64,000 nt of DNA. Origin: Rhodospirillaceae bacterium (GTDB taxonomy: Bacteria; Pseudomonadota; Alphaproteobacteria; Rhodospirillales; JABJKH01). Positions within the stretch are counted from its first letter, which is position 1. Every line of letters begins with the position of its first letter. Shown here piece after piece: positions 37,464 to 48,619 of this stretch. Made by a program: the position numbers and the translations under genes. The notes beneath the pieces were generated by a model. That model was not told the origin of the DNA. It was given only the letters and a program-made list of their open reading frames with translations, and made no database searches. The stretch spans positions 44,446 to 108,445 of the forward strand of contig JABJKH010000072.1 in assembly GCA_018660465.1 (NCBI GenBank). Direction: 5' to 3'.

Positions 37464-38966
37464 TTAGTCGAGGGGGTACTTAACCGCTTCTTCTGCCGCC
37501 TTCAGCAAGGCCTTGGCTTTATTGCTGCTTTCCTGGAATTCGGCTTCTGGGTCTGAATCAGCGACAATGCCGCCTCCCGCTTGCACATACATGGTGCCGT
37601 CTTTGACGATGGCTGTTCTGAGTGTGATGCAGGTGTCCATTTGACCGTCCGCCCCGAAATAGCCAATGCAGCCCGCGTAGATGCCGCGCCGGAGCGGTTC
37701 CAGTTCATCGATGATTTCCATGGCACGGACTTTGGGCGCACCGGAGACCGTTCCTGCCGGAAACCCGGCGAACAGAGCACTGACTGAGTCATATGCGGGG
37801 TCCAGATCGCCTTCAACGTTGGAAACAATGTGCATGACGTGGGAATAGTACTCGACGATCATTTGATCGGTGACCTTGACCGTACCGACCTTGGCCACGC
37901 GTCCGACGTCATTGCGGCCGAGGTCAAGCAACATCAAGTGTTCAGACAGTTCCTTTGGGTCTGCCAACAAATCTTCTTCAAGTGCTAAGTCTTCGGCGCG
38001 ATCTTTGCCGCGGGGCCGAGTACCGGCAATAGGACGGATGGTGACTTTATCGTCACGAACTCGGACCAGGATTTCAGGACTGGACCCCACCACTGAAAAA
38101 TCAGCAAAATTTAGCAAGAATAAAAAAGGCGACGGATTGAGCCGCCGAAGCGCGCGATACAGAGACAGAGCCGGCATATCGAAAGGCACACTGAAGCGTT
38201 GGCCCAACACAACCTGGAAAATATCGCCCGCCAGAATGTATTCCTTAGCCTTCCCAATCATTGCGAAGTAGTCATCTTTGGGCATGTTGGAAACTGGATT
38301 TAACGCCGGTGCTTCAGTGCTCATTTCCAAACGTCCATGGGGCAGGCTGGCTTCAAAATCCGCGACGATGTCGGCCAGGCGCTTTTCAGCATCCGCATAG
38401 GCCTGCGCCGCATCCAAGCCCTCGCGAGGCCGGACAGGGGTGATGACAGTTACGACGTCTTCAATGGTATCGAACACAGCCATGACCGTAGGGCGCACGA
38501 AAATTCCGTCTGGAGTTCCCAGAGTATCGGGATTGTCGTCCGGCAGTTTCTCAACCAAACGCACCGTGTCATAGCCCATATAGCCGACCAAACCGGCTGC
38601 CATAGGGGGAAGCCCGTTTGGCAGATCAATCCGTGATTCCGCTACCAAATCGCGCAAGCTATCGGTCACAGGCCCTTCGCATGGGGTAAAGGTATCGGTG
38701 TTGTTCTCCGCATCTCGATTGATTTCGGCCTTGTCACCAAAACAGCGCCAGATCAGGTCCGGGTTCAGCCCGATAAATGAATACCGCCCGCGAACAGCGC
38801 CGCCTTCGACGGATTCAAGTAAGAAACTGTTCGGCTTGTCGCGCGCCAATTTCAGCATGGCCGACACGGGCGTTTCTAAGTCAGCACCCAACACAACCCA
38901 TGCGACCTGCGGTTTTCCAGCCTCATAGGTGCTCCGAAAGGAACCGATGTCGGGTTGTATTCTCAT
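37464..38966 (-). CDS. trpE: Anthranilate synthase component I
   Basis: A 500-residue chorismate-using subunit that makes anthranilate with TrpG. The N-terminal regulatory part contains the tryptophan-binding LLESVEGG motif near residue 50. The C-terminal domain shows DIFQVVLGQRFS, SPEILVR, PIAGTRPRGKD, HLMLLDLGRNDVGRV, FPAGTVSGAPKVRAMEII and the AGGGIVADSDPEAE motif. It lies 14 bases downstream of ppiD on the same strand and is separated from trpG by about 14 kb. Confidence 0.97.
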   Translation of the reverse strand: MRIQPDIGSFRSTYEAGKPQVAWVVLGADLETPVSAMLKLARDKPNSFLLESVEGGAVRGRYSFIGLNPDLIWRCFGDKAEINRDAENNTDTFTPCEGPVTDSLRDLVAESRIDLPNGLPPMAAGLVGYMGYDTVRLVEKLPDDNPDTLGTPDGIFVRPTVMAVFDTIEDVVTVITPVRPREGLDAAQAYADAEKRLADIVADFEASLPHGRLEMSTEAPALNPVSNMPKDDYFAMIGKAKEYILAGDIFQVVLGQRFSVPFDMPALSLYRALRRLNPSPFLFLLNFADFSVVGSSPEILVRVRDDKVTIRPIAGTRPRGKDRAEDLALEEDLLADPKELSEHLMLLDLGRNDVGRVAKVGTVKVTDQMIVEYYSHVMHIVSNVEGDLDPAYDSVSALFAGFPAGTVSGAPKVRAMEIIDELEPLRRGIYAGCIGYFGADGQMDTCITLRTAIVKDGTMYVQAGGGIVADSDPEAEFQESSNKAKALLKAAEEAVKYPLD

Positions 38967-38980
38967 TATACTATTATGGC

Positions 38981-40864
38981 TTACAAGGGGGCGTTAAGGG
39001 CCTGGGTATTGATGGTCACGCCGTAACTTTTGCGCAGACCATCAGCCAGTTGCCGAACCAAGTCTTGACGAATACTCTCGGCAATGTCGTTGCCGAGGGC
39101 TGTATGCGCTTTTTTGTCTGCGCCAAGTGCTGCGGGCTTAACCTGCTTCAAGCGGGCAACGATATAGCCATTCCCGTCGCGCCCAAATGCAGCTTCGCCA
39201 GGGACCATCTCAAACACCTTGCCAGTCAGGACAGGGGGCAGAGAATCTTGAGAACGTGTCGGTTGGCGCAGCAGGGCTTTTCTTTCCTTGTACTCAAACC
39301 CGTTGGTCTTAGCGACTGCGGCCATATCAGTGCCGGAACCTTTAATTTGGGTGGTCAGCTTTTCGGCAATTTTGCGCGCACCTTCGGCCCGTTGAGTTTG
39401 GTTCCACGCCTCTGTCACTTCCTTGCGAACAGTGTCCAGGGGTCTAAGGACCGCAGGCGTTACGCCATCAACCTTTAGTGCAAAATACCCATCTGATCCG
39501 GCTTCGGTCATTTGGCTGTCGTCGCCCAACGGGGTTTCGAAGGCAACATTCAGGAACTGGCCTTTCGGCAAGTTGGGCACGGGCTTACCATTGGCATCGC
39601 TGCCAGAGCGATCAACAGAACCTATTTTAAGAATTTTAAGCCCGAGACGGTCAGCAGCTTCTTTCAAGGTTGCCCCACCACCCAGTTCATCTTCAACCTT
39701 GTTGGATAGACCGAACAAGCCATCCAAAGCCTTCTCCCGGGCAATGTCGGACTTCAGACGATCTTTGAGTTCGGCATAGGTCTTAGAGCGGCCTTCCTTA
39801 ACGTCTTTGACACGTATGATGTGCCATCCGAGCGGGCTCTTAACTGGCGCGCTGGATTTGCCTTTCTCGACCGCAAATGCAGATTCGGCCAATTCAGGCA
39901 TCATTTGTTCCTTGGTCATGAAGCCAAAGCCGAGAGACTCTTTATCTTGGCCGGCGACTTCTTTACCGACCTCTTCAAAGGACCGGCCTTCACTCAGCAA
40001 TTTTTCGGCCTTTTGCGCCGTCTTCTCATCGCTGAAGACCATTTGCATGATGTCGCGCTGTTCGGCGACGGAGAATTCATGGGCGCGTTGGTCATACGAA
40101 GACTTAATTTCATCCTCACTGACAGCAATTTCCTTAGCTAAATCATCGGCGGTCATGCTGATGACGGTGAGGGCTCTGTATTCCGGAGCGGTAAAGCGAG
40201 CGGCTTTATCTTTATGAAATTTTGCCAATGTCGCTTCATCGGGCTTCGGCAGGTCTGTTGCGGCTGAATCGGGAATACGAATTGTTTCTGCCGTGCGCTG
40301 TTCCATTCTATGACGATAAAGGTCATTGGTAAGCTTTTTCGGCGCGACCACGCCGTACGCCAGACTCGAGACAAATTGATTGCGCTCCATGTCACCACGC
40401 AGCAATTCGACGTATCCGGTCTCGCTGAGACCTAAATTGTTTATGGCTTGGGTGAAGCGGGTCCGATCAAAGGTGCCAAGTTCGCTTTTGAACTGTTTGC
40501 TCTCGCGGATGGCTTCAGCGACTTGATCGTTGCTGATGGTAATCCCAAGCTTTCCCGCGCCTTGAGAAATCAGGGTGCTGTCGATCAGCTGGTTCAATGT
40601 CGCGCGGGTGATGCCCATGGAGCGCGTTTGTTCTTCGGTCAAGTTTTGACCGGTCAATTGCCTGAACTCGTTTAGCCGACGCTGAACTTCGTCGCGCAAT
40701 CGGTTGCGGCTTATTTCTCTGTCACCGACGGTCGCGGCTACAGATGATGAATCGCCTCCCATGCCGATGTCACCAATGCCCCAAATGGCGAAGCTGAGAA
40801 TCAGCAACCCCAAAAGTGCTTTGACGACTATTCCTCCGGTTTGTTTGCGAATGGCTTCTAGCAT
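38981..40864 (-). CDS. ppiD: Peptidyl-prolyl isomerase PpiD-like chaperone
   Basis: A 627-residue inner-membrane-anchored periplasmic folding factor. One N-terminal membrane helix (ALLGLLILSFAIWGIGD, residues 16-32) is followed by a SurA/PpiD chaperone-like region. A parvulin domain lies at about residues 255-370 (EEVGKEVAGQDKESLGFG, KSPLGWHIIRVKDV), with a long C-terminal chaperone part. It belongs to the SurA_N/PpiD family that helps outer-membrane protein maturation. It is upstream of trpE, a pairing conserved in alphaproteobacteria, and divergent from tpiA. Confidence 0.92.
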   Translation of the reverse strand: MLEAIRKQTGGIVVKALLGLLILSFAIWGIGDIGMGGDSSSVAATVGDREISRNRLRDEVQRRLNEFRQLTGQNLTEEQTRSMGITRATLNQLIDSTLISQGAGKLGITISNDQVAEAIRESKQFKSELGTFDRTRFTQAINNLGLSETGYVELLRGDMERNQFVSSLAYGVVAPKKLTNDLYRHRMEQRTAETIRIPDSAATDLPKPDEATLAKFHKDKAARFTAPEYRALTVISMTADDLAKEIAVSEDEIKSSYDQRAHEFSVAEQRDIMQMVFSDEKTAQKAEKLLSEGRSFEEVGKEVAGQDKESLGFGFMTKEQMMPELAESAFAVEKGKSSAPVKSPLGWHIIRVKDVKEGRSKTYAELKDRLKSDIAREKALDGLFGLSNKVEDELGGGATLKEAADRLGLKILKIGSVDRSGSDANGKPVPNLPKGQFLNVAFETPLGDDSQMTEAGSDGYFALKVDGVTPAVLRPLDTVRKEVTEAWNQTQRAEGARKIAEKLTTQIKGSGTDMAAVAKTNGFEYKERKALLRQPTRSQDSLPPVLTGKVFEMVPGEAAFGRDGNGYIVARLKQVKPAALGADKKAHTALGNDIAESIRQDLVRQLADGLRKSYGVTINTQALNAPL

Positions 40865-41078
40865 GTCAGTATCACAGTAATTTCAGTTAAGACCCAGGGT
40901 GTGTAGCGCCTTATGTACCCCTTTAAAAACGTACAGGCGCGCGCGGCATCATAAGTGCGGGCGGGATAACCCTCAACACCGAATTTAGGCCCCCATTTCA
41001 CAATTGGCGGATTGCTTGACCGATGGGCGGCATATGCTAAGTAAATCGTTAAATGGTTAGTCAAAAGGAATCTACCGA

Positions 41079-41843
41079 ATGAGCAGCTCAAGACGCCCCC
41101 TTATTGCGGGAAATTGGAAGATGAATGGCCTTGTCGCCGATGGCAAAGCATTGGCCGCAGCACTCGCCGCAAAGCGGAGCGACGCCGGGGACGTGGCTTT
41201 TGATATGCTGGTTTGTCCGCCGTTTACACTGGTTTCGACGATTGGTGATACGATATCTGGATCTGGGATTTCGCTTGGCGCACAAGACTGCCATACAGCT
41301 GAAGCAGGGGCTCACACGGGGGACATCAGTCCGGCTATGCTTAAAGATCTTGGTTGTGAATTCGTTATTGTCGGGCATTCGGAACGCCGCACGGATCATG
41401 GCGAAACCGATGATTTGGTGAGAGCGAAGGCAGAAGCCGCTATCGCTGCGGGGCTACAAGCTGTGATCTGCATCGGTGAAACAGAAGCCGAGCGAGATGC
41501 AGGCAAAACCTTTGATGTGGTGCGGACGCAAGTGCAGGGGTCAGTTCCCTCCGTTGCAACAGCGGTTAACTCTGTGGTGGCTTATGAGCCTGTCTGGGCT
41601 ATTGGAACCGGGCGCACCCCCACGACCGATGAAGTGCAAGAGGTTCACGCCCTGATCCGTGCAGAGCTTGCAGGAATTGTTGGGGCTCATGAAGCGGAGG
41701 GAACTCGGCTTCTTTATGGCGGATCTATGAAACCAGAAAACGCTATGGAATTATTGGCCTTAGCAGATGTAGACGGCGGATTAATCGGCGGCGCAAGCCT
41801 GAAGCCCGACGATTTCTGGGCAATTGGGGAGTGTTGTTCCTAA
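41079..41843 (+). CDS. tpiA: Triosephosphate isomerase
   Basis: A 254-residue TIM barrel interconverting dihydroxyacetone phosphate and glyceraldehyde 3-phosphate. The substrate Lys in AGNWKMNG near residue 13, the catalytic His in VIVGHSERR and the catalytic Glu in AYEPVWAIGTGRTPT are present. YGGSMKPENA and GGLIGGASLKPDDF complete the phosphate-binding loops. It is divergent from ppiD across a 214-base gap and upstream of secG. Confidence 0.97.
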   Translation: MSSSRRPLIAGNWKMNGLVADGKALAAALAAKRSDAGDVAFDMLVCPPFTLVSTIGDTISGSGISLGAQDCHTAEAGAHTGDISPAMLKDLGCEFVIVGHSERRTDHGETDDLVRAKAEAAIAAGLQAVICIGETEAERDAGKTFDVVRTQVQGSVPSVATAVNSVVAYEPVWAIGTGRTPTTDEVQEVHALIRAELAGIVGAHEAEGTRLLYGGSMKPENAMELLALADVDGGLIGGASLKPDDFWAIGECCS

Positions 41844-41983
41844 TCACTAACGGCGGAATCCACTCGTCTTGTATTTTTAAATTTTAAAAACACCCTAGCC
41901 ATTCTGGAACTTTACGACTAAATACCACGTGAAATGAGAACAAAGGGGGCGCGATGTGTGCTCCTGCTAGCGGATAATCCAAT

Positions 41984-42307
41984 ATGCAGACGTTTATTCT
42001 GGTTATTCATCTGATCTTGGCGATTGCCATGGTCGCGGTGATTTTGTTGCAGCGGAGCGAAGGCGGCGGTCTTGGGATCGGTGGTGGCAGTGGCGGCGGC
42101 GGCGGCGGTTTCATGACCGGTCGTGATACAGCCAATCTGTTGACCCGGACGACGGCGATTTTAGCGGTCGGGTTTATTGCAACCAGTTTAACCCTGGCGA
42201 TCTTGGCATCGAACAGCTCGAAAAAGGGCTCGATTCTCGATTCGCCGAAGCCAGCAGTCCAAGAAGCACCCAAACCGACCGGGCCGAGCGCGCCGTTGGC
42301 AAATTAA
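41984..42307 (+). CDS. secG: Preprotein translocase subunit SecG
   Basis: A 107-residue SecYEG component with two hydrophobic helices (residues 3-22 and about 58-80). Between them lie the conserved LLQRSEGGGLGIGGG and the very glycine-rich loop before MTGRDTANLLTRTTAIL, which identify SecG. The tail is Pro/Ala-rich, as in other alphaproteobacteria. A terminator-like hairpin follows before pyrG. Confidence 0.93.
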   Translation: MQTFILVIHLILAIAMVAVILLQRSEGGGLGIGGGSGGGGGGFMTGRDTANLLTRTTAILAVGFIATSLTLAILASNSSKKGSILDSPKPAVQEAPKPTGPSAPLAN

Positions 42308-42364
42308 TTTTTGGGGACACGCCCACGACTTCCCCAGAACTCTGGGGGTTTTACGAAATTTTTT

Positions 42365-44058
<1,694 letters not shown>

Positions 44059-44062
44059 GAAC

Positions 44063-44905
44063 ATGACCACTCCCCGCCACATAACTGTTGGCGATGTCTC
44101 CATCGGGAATGACTTGCCGTTCGTCCTGATTGCCGGGCCGTGTCAGATGGAAAGTCGCGGCCATGCAATGCAGACTGCAGGAACGTTAAAAGAGATAACG
44201 GATAAGCTTGGGATTGGACTGATCTATAAGACCTCGTTCGACAAAGCCAATCGCACAAGTGTCGATACACCCCGAGGCTTGGGAATCGATCAGGCATTGC
44301 CGATCTTTGCCGATATTAAAGCTGAATTTGGCGTGCCGACCTTGACCGATGTTCACGATGCAGGACAGTGTGCGGCGGTGGCAGAGGTTGTGGATGTTCT
44401 GCAAATCCCTGCATTTTTGTGCCGCCAAACTGACTTGTTATTGGCAGCCGGTAAGACCGGACGAGTCCTCAATGTAAAGAAAGGGCAGTTCCTGGCACCC
44501 TGGGATATGGCCAATGTGGTGAAGAAGATCGAAAGTACCGGCAATGATCAGATTTTGCTGTGTGAACGAGGTGCCAGCTTTGGCTATAACACCTTGGTTT
44601 CGGACATGCGATCCTTACCGATCATGGCGCAGACAGGGTGTCCAATTGTATTCGACGCAACCCATTCAGTTCAACAACCGGGCGGGCAGGGCTCGACGTC
44701 TGGAGGGCAGCGAGAGTTTGCTCCTGTGCTTGCCCGGGCGGCATTGGCAATCGGTGTCGCTGCCGTCTTTATGGAAACCCATGAAGACCCAGATAACGCG
44801 CCAAGCGATGGGCCAAATATGATATATCTCAATCAATTACCGGAGATTCTAGATGTATTGGTTCAGATAGATAATGTCGCTAAATCCAGTCCTTTAAGGA
44901 TTTAA
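44063..44905 (+). CDS. kdsA: 3-deoxy-8-phosphooctulonate synthase (KDO-8-P synthase)
   Basis: A 280-residue enzyme condensing PEP with arabinose 5-phosphate to make the KDO precursor of lipopolysaccharide. [59 protein letters not shown] and [12 protein letters not shown] are intact. The TDVHD motif is present. The ATG at 44063 is five bases after the pyrG stop; the longer frame lies inside pyrG. The order pyrG-kdsA-eno is usual, but here another gene is inserted before eno. Confidence 0.96.
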   Translation: MTTPRHITVGDVSIGNDLPFVLIAGPCQMESRGHAMQTAGTLKEITDKLGIGLIYKTSFDKANRTSVDTPRGLGIDQALPIFADIKAEFGVPTLTDVHDAGQCAAVAEVVDVLQIPAFLCRQTDLLLAAGKTGRVLNVKKGQFLAPWDMANVVKKIESTGNDQILLCERGASFGYNTLVSDMRSLPIMAQTGCPIVFDATHSVQQPGGQGSTSGGQREFAPVLARAALAIGVAAVFMETHEDPDNAPSDGPNMIYLNQLPEILDVLVQIDNVAKSSPLRI

Positions 44906-45062
44906 ACTTATACACTTTTTCAATTAAGTTTGACGTAAGCCAAAAGTACATACCAATTAAACTGTACATGGGTTTGGGCGGGTGTATAGTGTTTGCGATT
45001 CCTGGGGATAATATTACGGCTACGGGATATCCTAACATGGGACCCGGTTTTGAGATCGCTAT

Positions 45063-45992
45063 ATGAGCAGCCTGACCTTAAATAAAGTAGAGATATTAGT
45101 TGTTGATCCCAACAGCAACGCGCGGCGGAGTGTGCAGGACGCGCTTCAAAATTATGGCTATCCTGAGTTTGATTTTGCCGGATCTTTTCGTGAAGTTCGA
45201 GACAAATTCCGGATTCGCGAACCGGATATGATTATATCTGAGACAGAGCTTCCAGATGGTACATTGAGTGAGTTTGTTAGGCGGCTTCGCAATGACGAAA
45301 TTTCTGGAAATCCATTCTTACCGATCATTGGGATATCATCTGATTCATCCAAAGAAGTGATGGCTGAATTGGAAGCGTCTGGCGTTGATGCGATATTATC
45401 ACGGCCCTTATCAACGACTCATTTGGTTAAATGCATCACCGAAGTTATGAATAAAAAGCGCCAATTTTTGGTGACAGCAAATTACATTGGTCCGGTGCGT
45501 CCGTCGGCAATGCCGACTGATGGCATCGGCGCGGAGCCAATAGACGTGCCCCATACGCTTAAGTCCAAGTCAAAGGGGATCGGATATCGTTCCATGTTCG
45601 AGGATATTGCCAATGCGACAAAATTGATCAACCGATTGAAGATGTCGCGGCTGTCCGAGAAAATCGTCATGCTGACCAACGGGATTGCCGAAATTCTGGA
45701 AAAGCATGGATTCGCTGATGAGGCGCATGGCTTGTTCGAAGATATATTAAAGGCGTCCAGGGATGCGGGCCAGCGTGTCGCCGGAACAGATTATGCCCAT
45801 GTGACAGAGCTTTGTGATTCCTTAATCAAGTTGCTGAATAAGATTTGTATTGAGGACCAAGGTGCAATTAAAAAAGACATTAAGCTATTGAAACCAATGG
45901 CGAGTTCAATTCATTTAGCATTCTCTGAATCGGAAGAAGCAGCGGCATTTTCGCGTCAGGTATCCAATTCCGTGAGCAATAGAAATTCATAA
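45063..45992 (+). CDS. Degenerate response-regulator receiver protein
   Basis: A 309-residue protein with a CheY-like receiver at residues 8-130 and an alpha-helical C-terminal part (residues 180-300) of no family I recognise. The receiver lacks canonical chemistry. The acidic pair is Asp15-Pro16 (ILVVDPNSN), the phosphoacceptor position is Glu60 (IISETELPDG), and the usual Lys before Pro is Arg114 (LSRPLS). Glu at this site often mimics phosphorylation, so the protein may be constitutively active or act as a scaffold. There is no DNA-binding or enzymatic output domain in view, and no histidine kinase nearby. It lies alone between kdsA and eno. Confidence 0.82.
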   Translation: MSSLTLNKVEILVVDPNSNARRSVQDALQNYGYPEFDFAGSFREVRDKFRIREPDMIISETELPDGTLSEFVRRLRNDEISGNPFLPIIGISSDSSKEVMAELEASGVDAILSRPLSTTHLVKCITEVMNKKRQFLVTANYIGPVRPSAMPTDGIGAEPIDVPHTLKSKSKGIGYRSMFEDIANATKLINRLKMSRLSEKIVMLTNGIAEILEKHGFADEAHGLFEDILKASRDAGQRVAGTDYAHVTELCDSLIKLLNKICIEDQGAIKKDIKLLKPMASSIHLAFSESEEAAAFSRQVSNSVSNRNS

Positions 45993-46121
45993 ATAATAAA
46001 TCCAGCGTATCCGCTATTTCTCCGCGGCATAGAATTTTCAATTAGTCAAAATTCGGAATTTTTCTGGTATGCATATCGTCGGTAGGGTATGAGTGCGGCC
46101 AACCGAAAGACCGCTTATTAA

Positions 46122-47420
<1,299 letters not shown>

Positions 47421-47490
47421 ACCAAGGCAGTGATCCGATAAATCAAATCCTAATGATTTATTAACCTATTCCACGTCCTAATGGTCCTGC

Positions 47491-47510
47491 AAAGCCTGGG
47501 GAGGCTTTTA
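47491..47510 (+). terminator. Probable terminator between eno and ftsB
   Basis: A seven-base stem, AAAGCCT at 47491-47497 with AGGCTTT at 47502-47508 and a GGGG loop, followed by only a short T stretch. It is 70 bases after eno. It is weaker than the two other terminators in the window and may allow readthrough to ftsB. Confidence 0.6.
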
Positions 47511-47523
47511 ACAGGTTGATTCT

Positions 47524-47910
47524 ATGGGGCTAATTCAAGAACTTCGTGCACGGGCACACCATGTCATCGGGCCGGTTATCGGTATCTCGTTTGTCATGTA
47601 TTTTGGCTACCATGTGCTTCACGGTGACCGCGGCTTGATCGCGCTTCGCCATCTGACGCAGACCGTAGAAAGCACCAAACTGGCTCATGCTGATATTCAT
47701 AAAACGCGCATGGCTTTGGCCCAAAGGGTCAGACTGTTGTACCCGGAAAGCCTAGATCCTGACATGCTGGAAGAGCGCGCACGGGTGATGCTGAACTATG
47801 GCTACGCTGACGATATCGTGGTTATGCTGGACAGCTCACTTGAAATAAAAAGCGCAGCTAATTCGGAGATCGTTTCTTACACGCCAATTAGCGTCGTTAG
47901 GTCTGACTAA
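47524..47910 (+). CDS. ftsB: Septum formation initiator family protein (FtsB/DivIC)
   Basis: A 128-residue bitopic protein: one membrane helix near residues 14-33 (VIGPVIGISFVMYFGYHV), then a periplasmic coiled coil (residues 40-75) and a conserved LDPDMLEERARVMLNYG segment near residues 80-96. FtsB/DivIC bridges FtsL and FtsQ in the divisome. The position directly after eno is its conserved place in proteobacteria. In many alphaproteobacteria pdhA follows; here a small ORF pair and nifJ intervene. Confidence 0.9.
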   Translation: MGLIQELRARAHHVIGPVIGISFVMYFGYHVLHGDRGLIALRHLTQTVESTKLAHADIHKTRMALAQRVRLLYPESLDPDMLEERARVMLNYGYADDIVVMLDSSLEIKSAANSEIVSYTPISVVRSD

Positions 47911-47915
47911 TCATC

Positions 47916-48167
47916 CTATGGACGATAAAGCACCGTCGAAAGCGCAAAATTCAAAGCATATAATTCATCGTTATAAGCAATAAAGTCGATGAATGTATCC
48001 GGTACTGTACCCTTCGCGGTGGGGTGTCCATACACCGCTTCTACTTGCTCTAGTGTATCATCAGTTACAGTCGTGCGGGCCTTGCGGGCAATGCGACCAG
48101 AAAGTGCTTTTAGAATGACGTTCTCACAATCGTCGTAGAAGGCTTGATCGATTGGTGTTTCGGTCAA
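47916..48167 (-). CDS. Small hypothetical protein, downstream ORF of an overlapping pair
   Basis: An 83-residue acidic soluble protein with no family I recognise (AFYDDCENVILKALSGRIARKARTT, TFIDFIAYNDELYALN). Its only plausible start is a TTG at 48167 that overlaps the stop of a 24-codon ORF (48164-48238) in TTGA style. Either translation is coupled from the upstream ORF, or the two ORFs are one gene split by a one-base frameshift. It is convergent with ftsB, ending six bases away. Confidence 0.5.
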   Translation of the reverse strand: MTETPIDQAFYDDCENVILKALSGRIARKARTTVTDDTLEQVEAVYGHPTAKGTVPDTFIDFIAYNDELYALNFALSTVLYRP

Positions 48168-48238
48168 ATCTGAAGGTTTGGGCCGAATTTACTCACCGTT
48201 GCCGCGTTTGCGCCGAAGACATCATCCCAACTTCCCAT
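48164..48238 (-). CDS. 24-residue ORF with strong ribosome binding site (leader or 5' part of the next ORF)
   Basis: The ATG at 48238 is preceded by AAGAGGAG about six bases upstream, one of the best Shine-Dalgarno sequences in the window. The ORF reads MGSWDDVFGANAATVSKFGPNLQI and then TGA. The following ORF starts in the -1 frame at the overlapping TTG. Joined, the two would give a protein of about 107 residues. This looks like the true N-terminus of the downstream protein, either separated by a frameshift or acting as a coupling leader. Confidence 0.5.
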   Translation of the reverse strand: MGSWDDVFGANAATVSKFGPNLQI

Positions 48239-48619
48239 AATCAACTCCTCTTAACTTAATTGGGCGGATATCTCGCCCACGGCCTAAATCAAGTATCTGA
48301 AGTAATCTTACAAAATATAGACTAAAATCCTTATCTAATACTGACGTTTTGCTATGTATTGGATTGCAAAGTCATGAATGCAGCCTGTGGAAAAAACCTG
48401 ATTATTTATGGGGTTTTCTACTAGTAGATATATAATATCTGTAATTTGTGTGATCACGAAATTGTGGCCAACTTGAATTTGGAGAATTGGGGGGTATTCG
48501 CGTACACTATATTCTTGATTATCGCTCCGCAAAATTGACGGAGATCATATCGGAGGTCCGTACGATATTTAGAATTAAATAATACAGTCCTATCAAAACC
48601 GGATGAATTGTGGGGTGCT
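48239..48619. other. AT-rich intergenic region with palindromes upstream of nifJ
   Basis: This 381-base gap separates the divergent small ORF pair and nifJ. It is markedly AT-rich. It contains CTACTAGTAG (48418-48427), the overlapping palindrome AGATAT-ATA-ATATCT (48426-48440), and GTGATCAC about ten bases further on. These lie about 160-200 bases before nifJ and are candidate operator sites. No additional gene is seen. Confidence 0.6.
48418..48440. promoter_or_regulatory. Overlapping palindromes, possible operator upstream of nifJ
   Basis: Two perfect palindromes overlap: CTACTAGTAG at 48418-48427 and AGATATATAATATCT at 48426-48440. They lie in the nifJ upstream region. The sequence does not match a FNR, CRP or LexA consensus, so the cognate regulator is unknown. 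Confidence 0.35.

Noticed and set aside
38777..39478. 233-codon frame on the plus strand opposite trpE and ppiD
   Set aside because: It spans parts of two well-supported minus-strand genes and encodes no recognisable domain.
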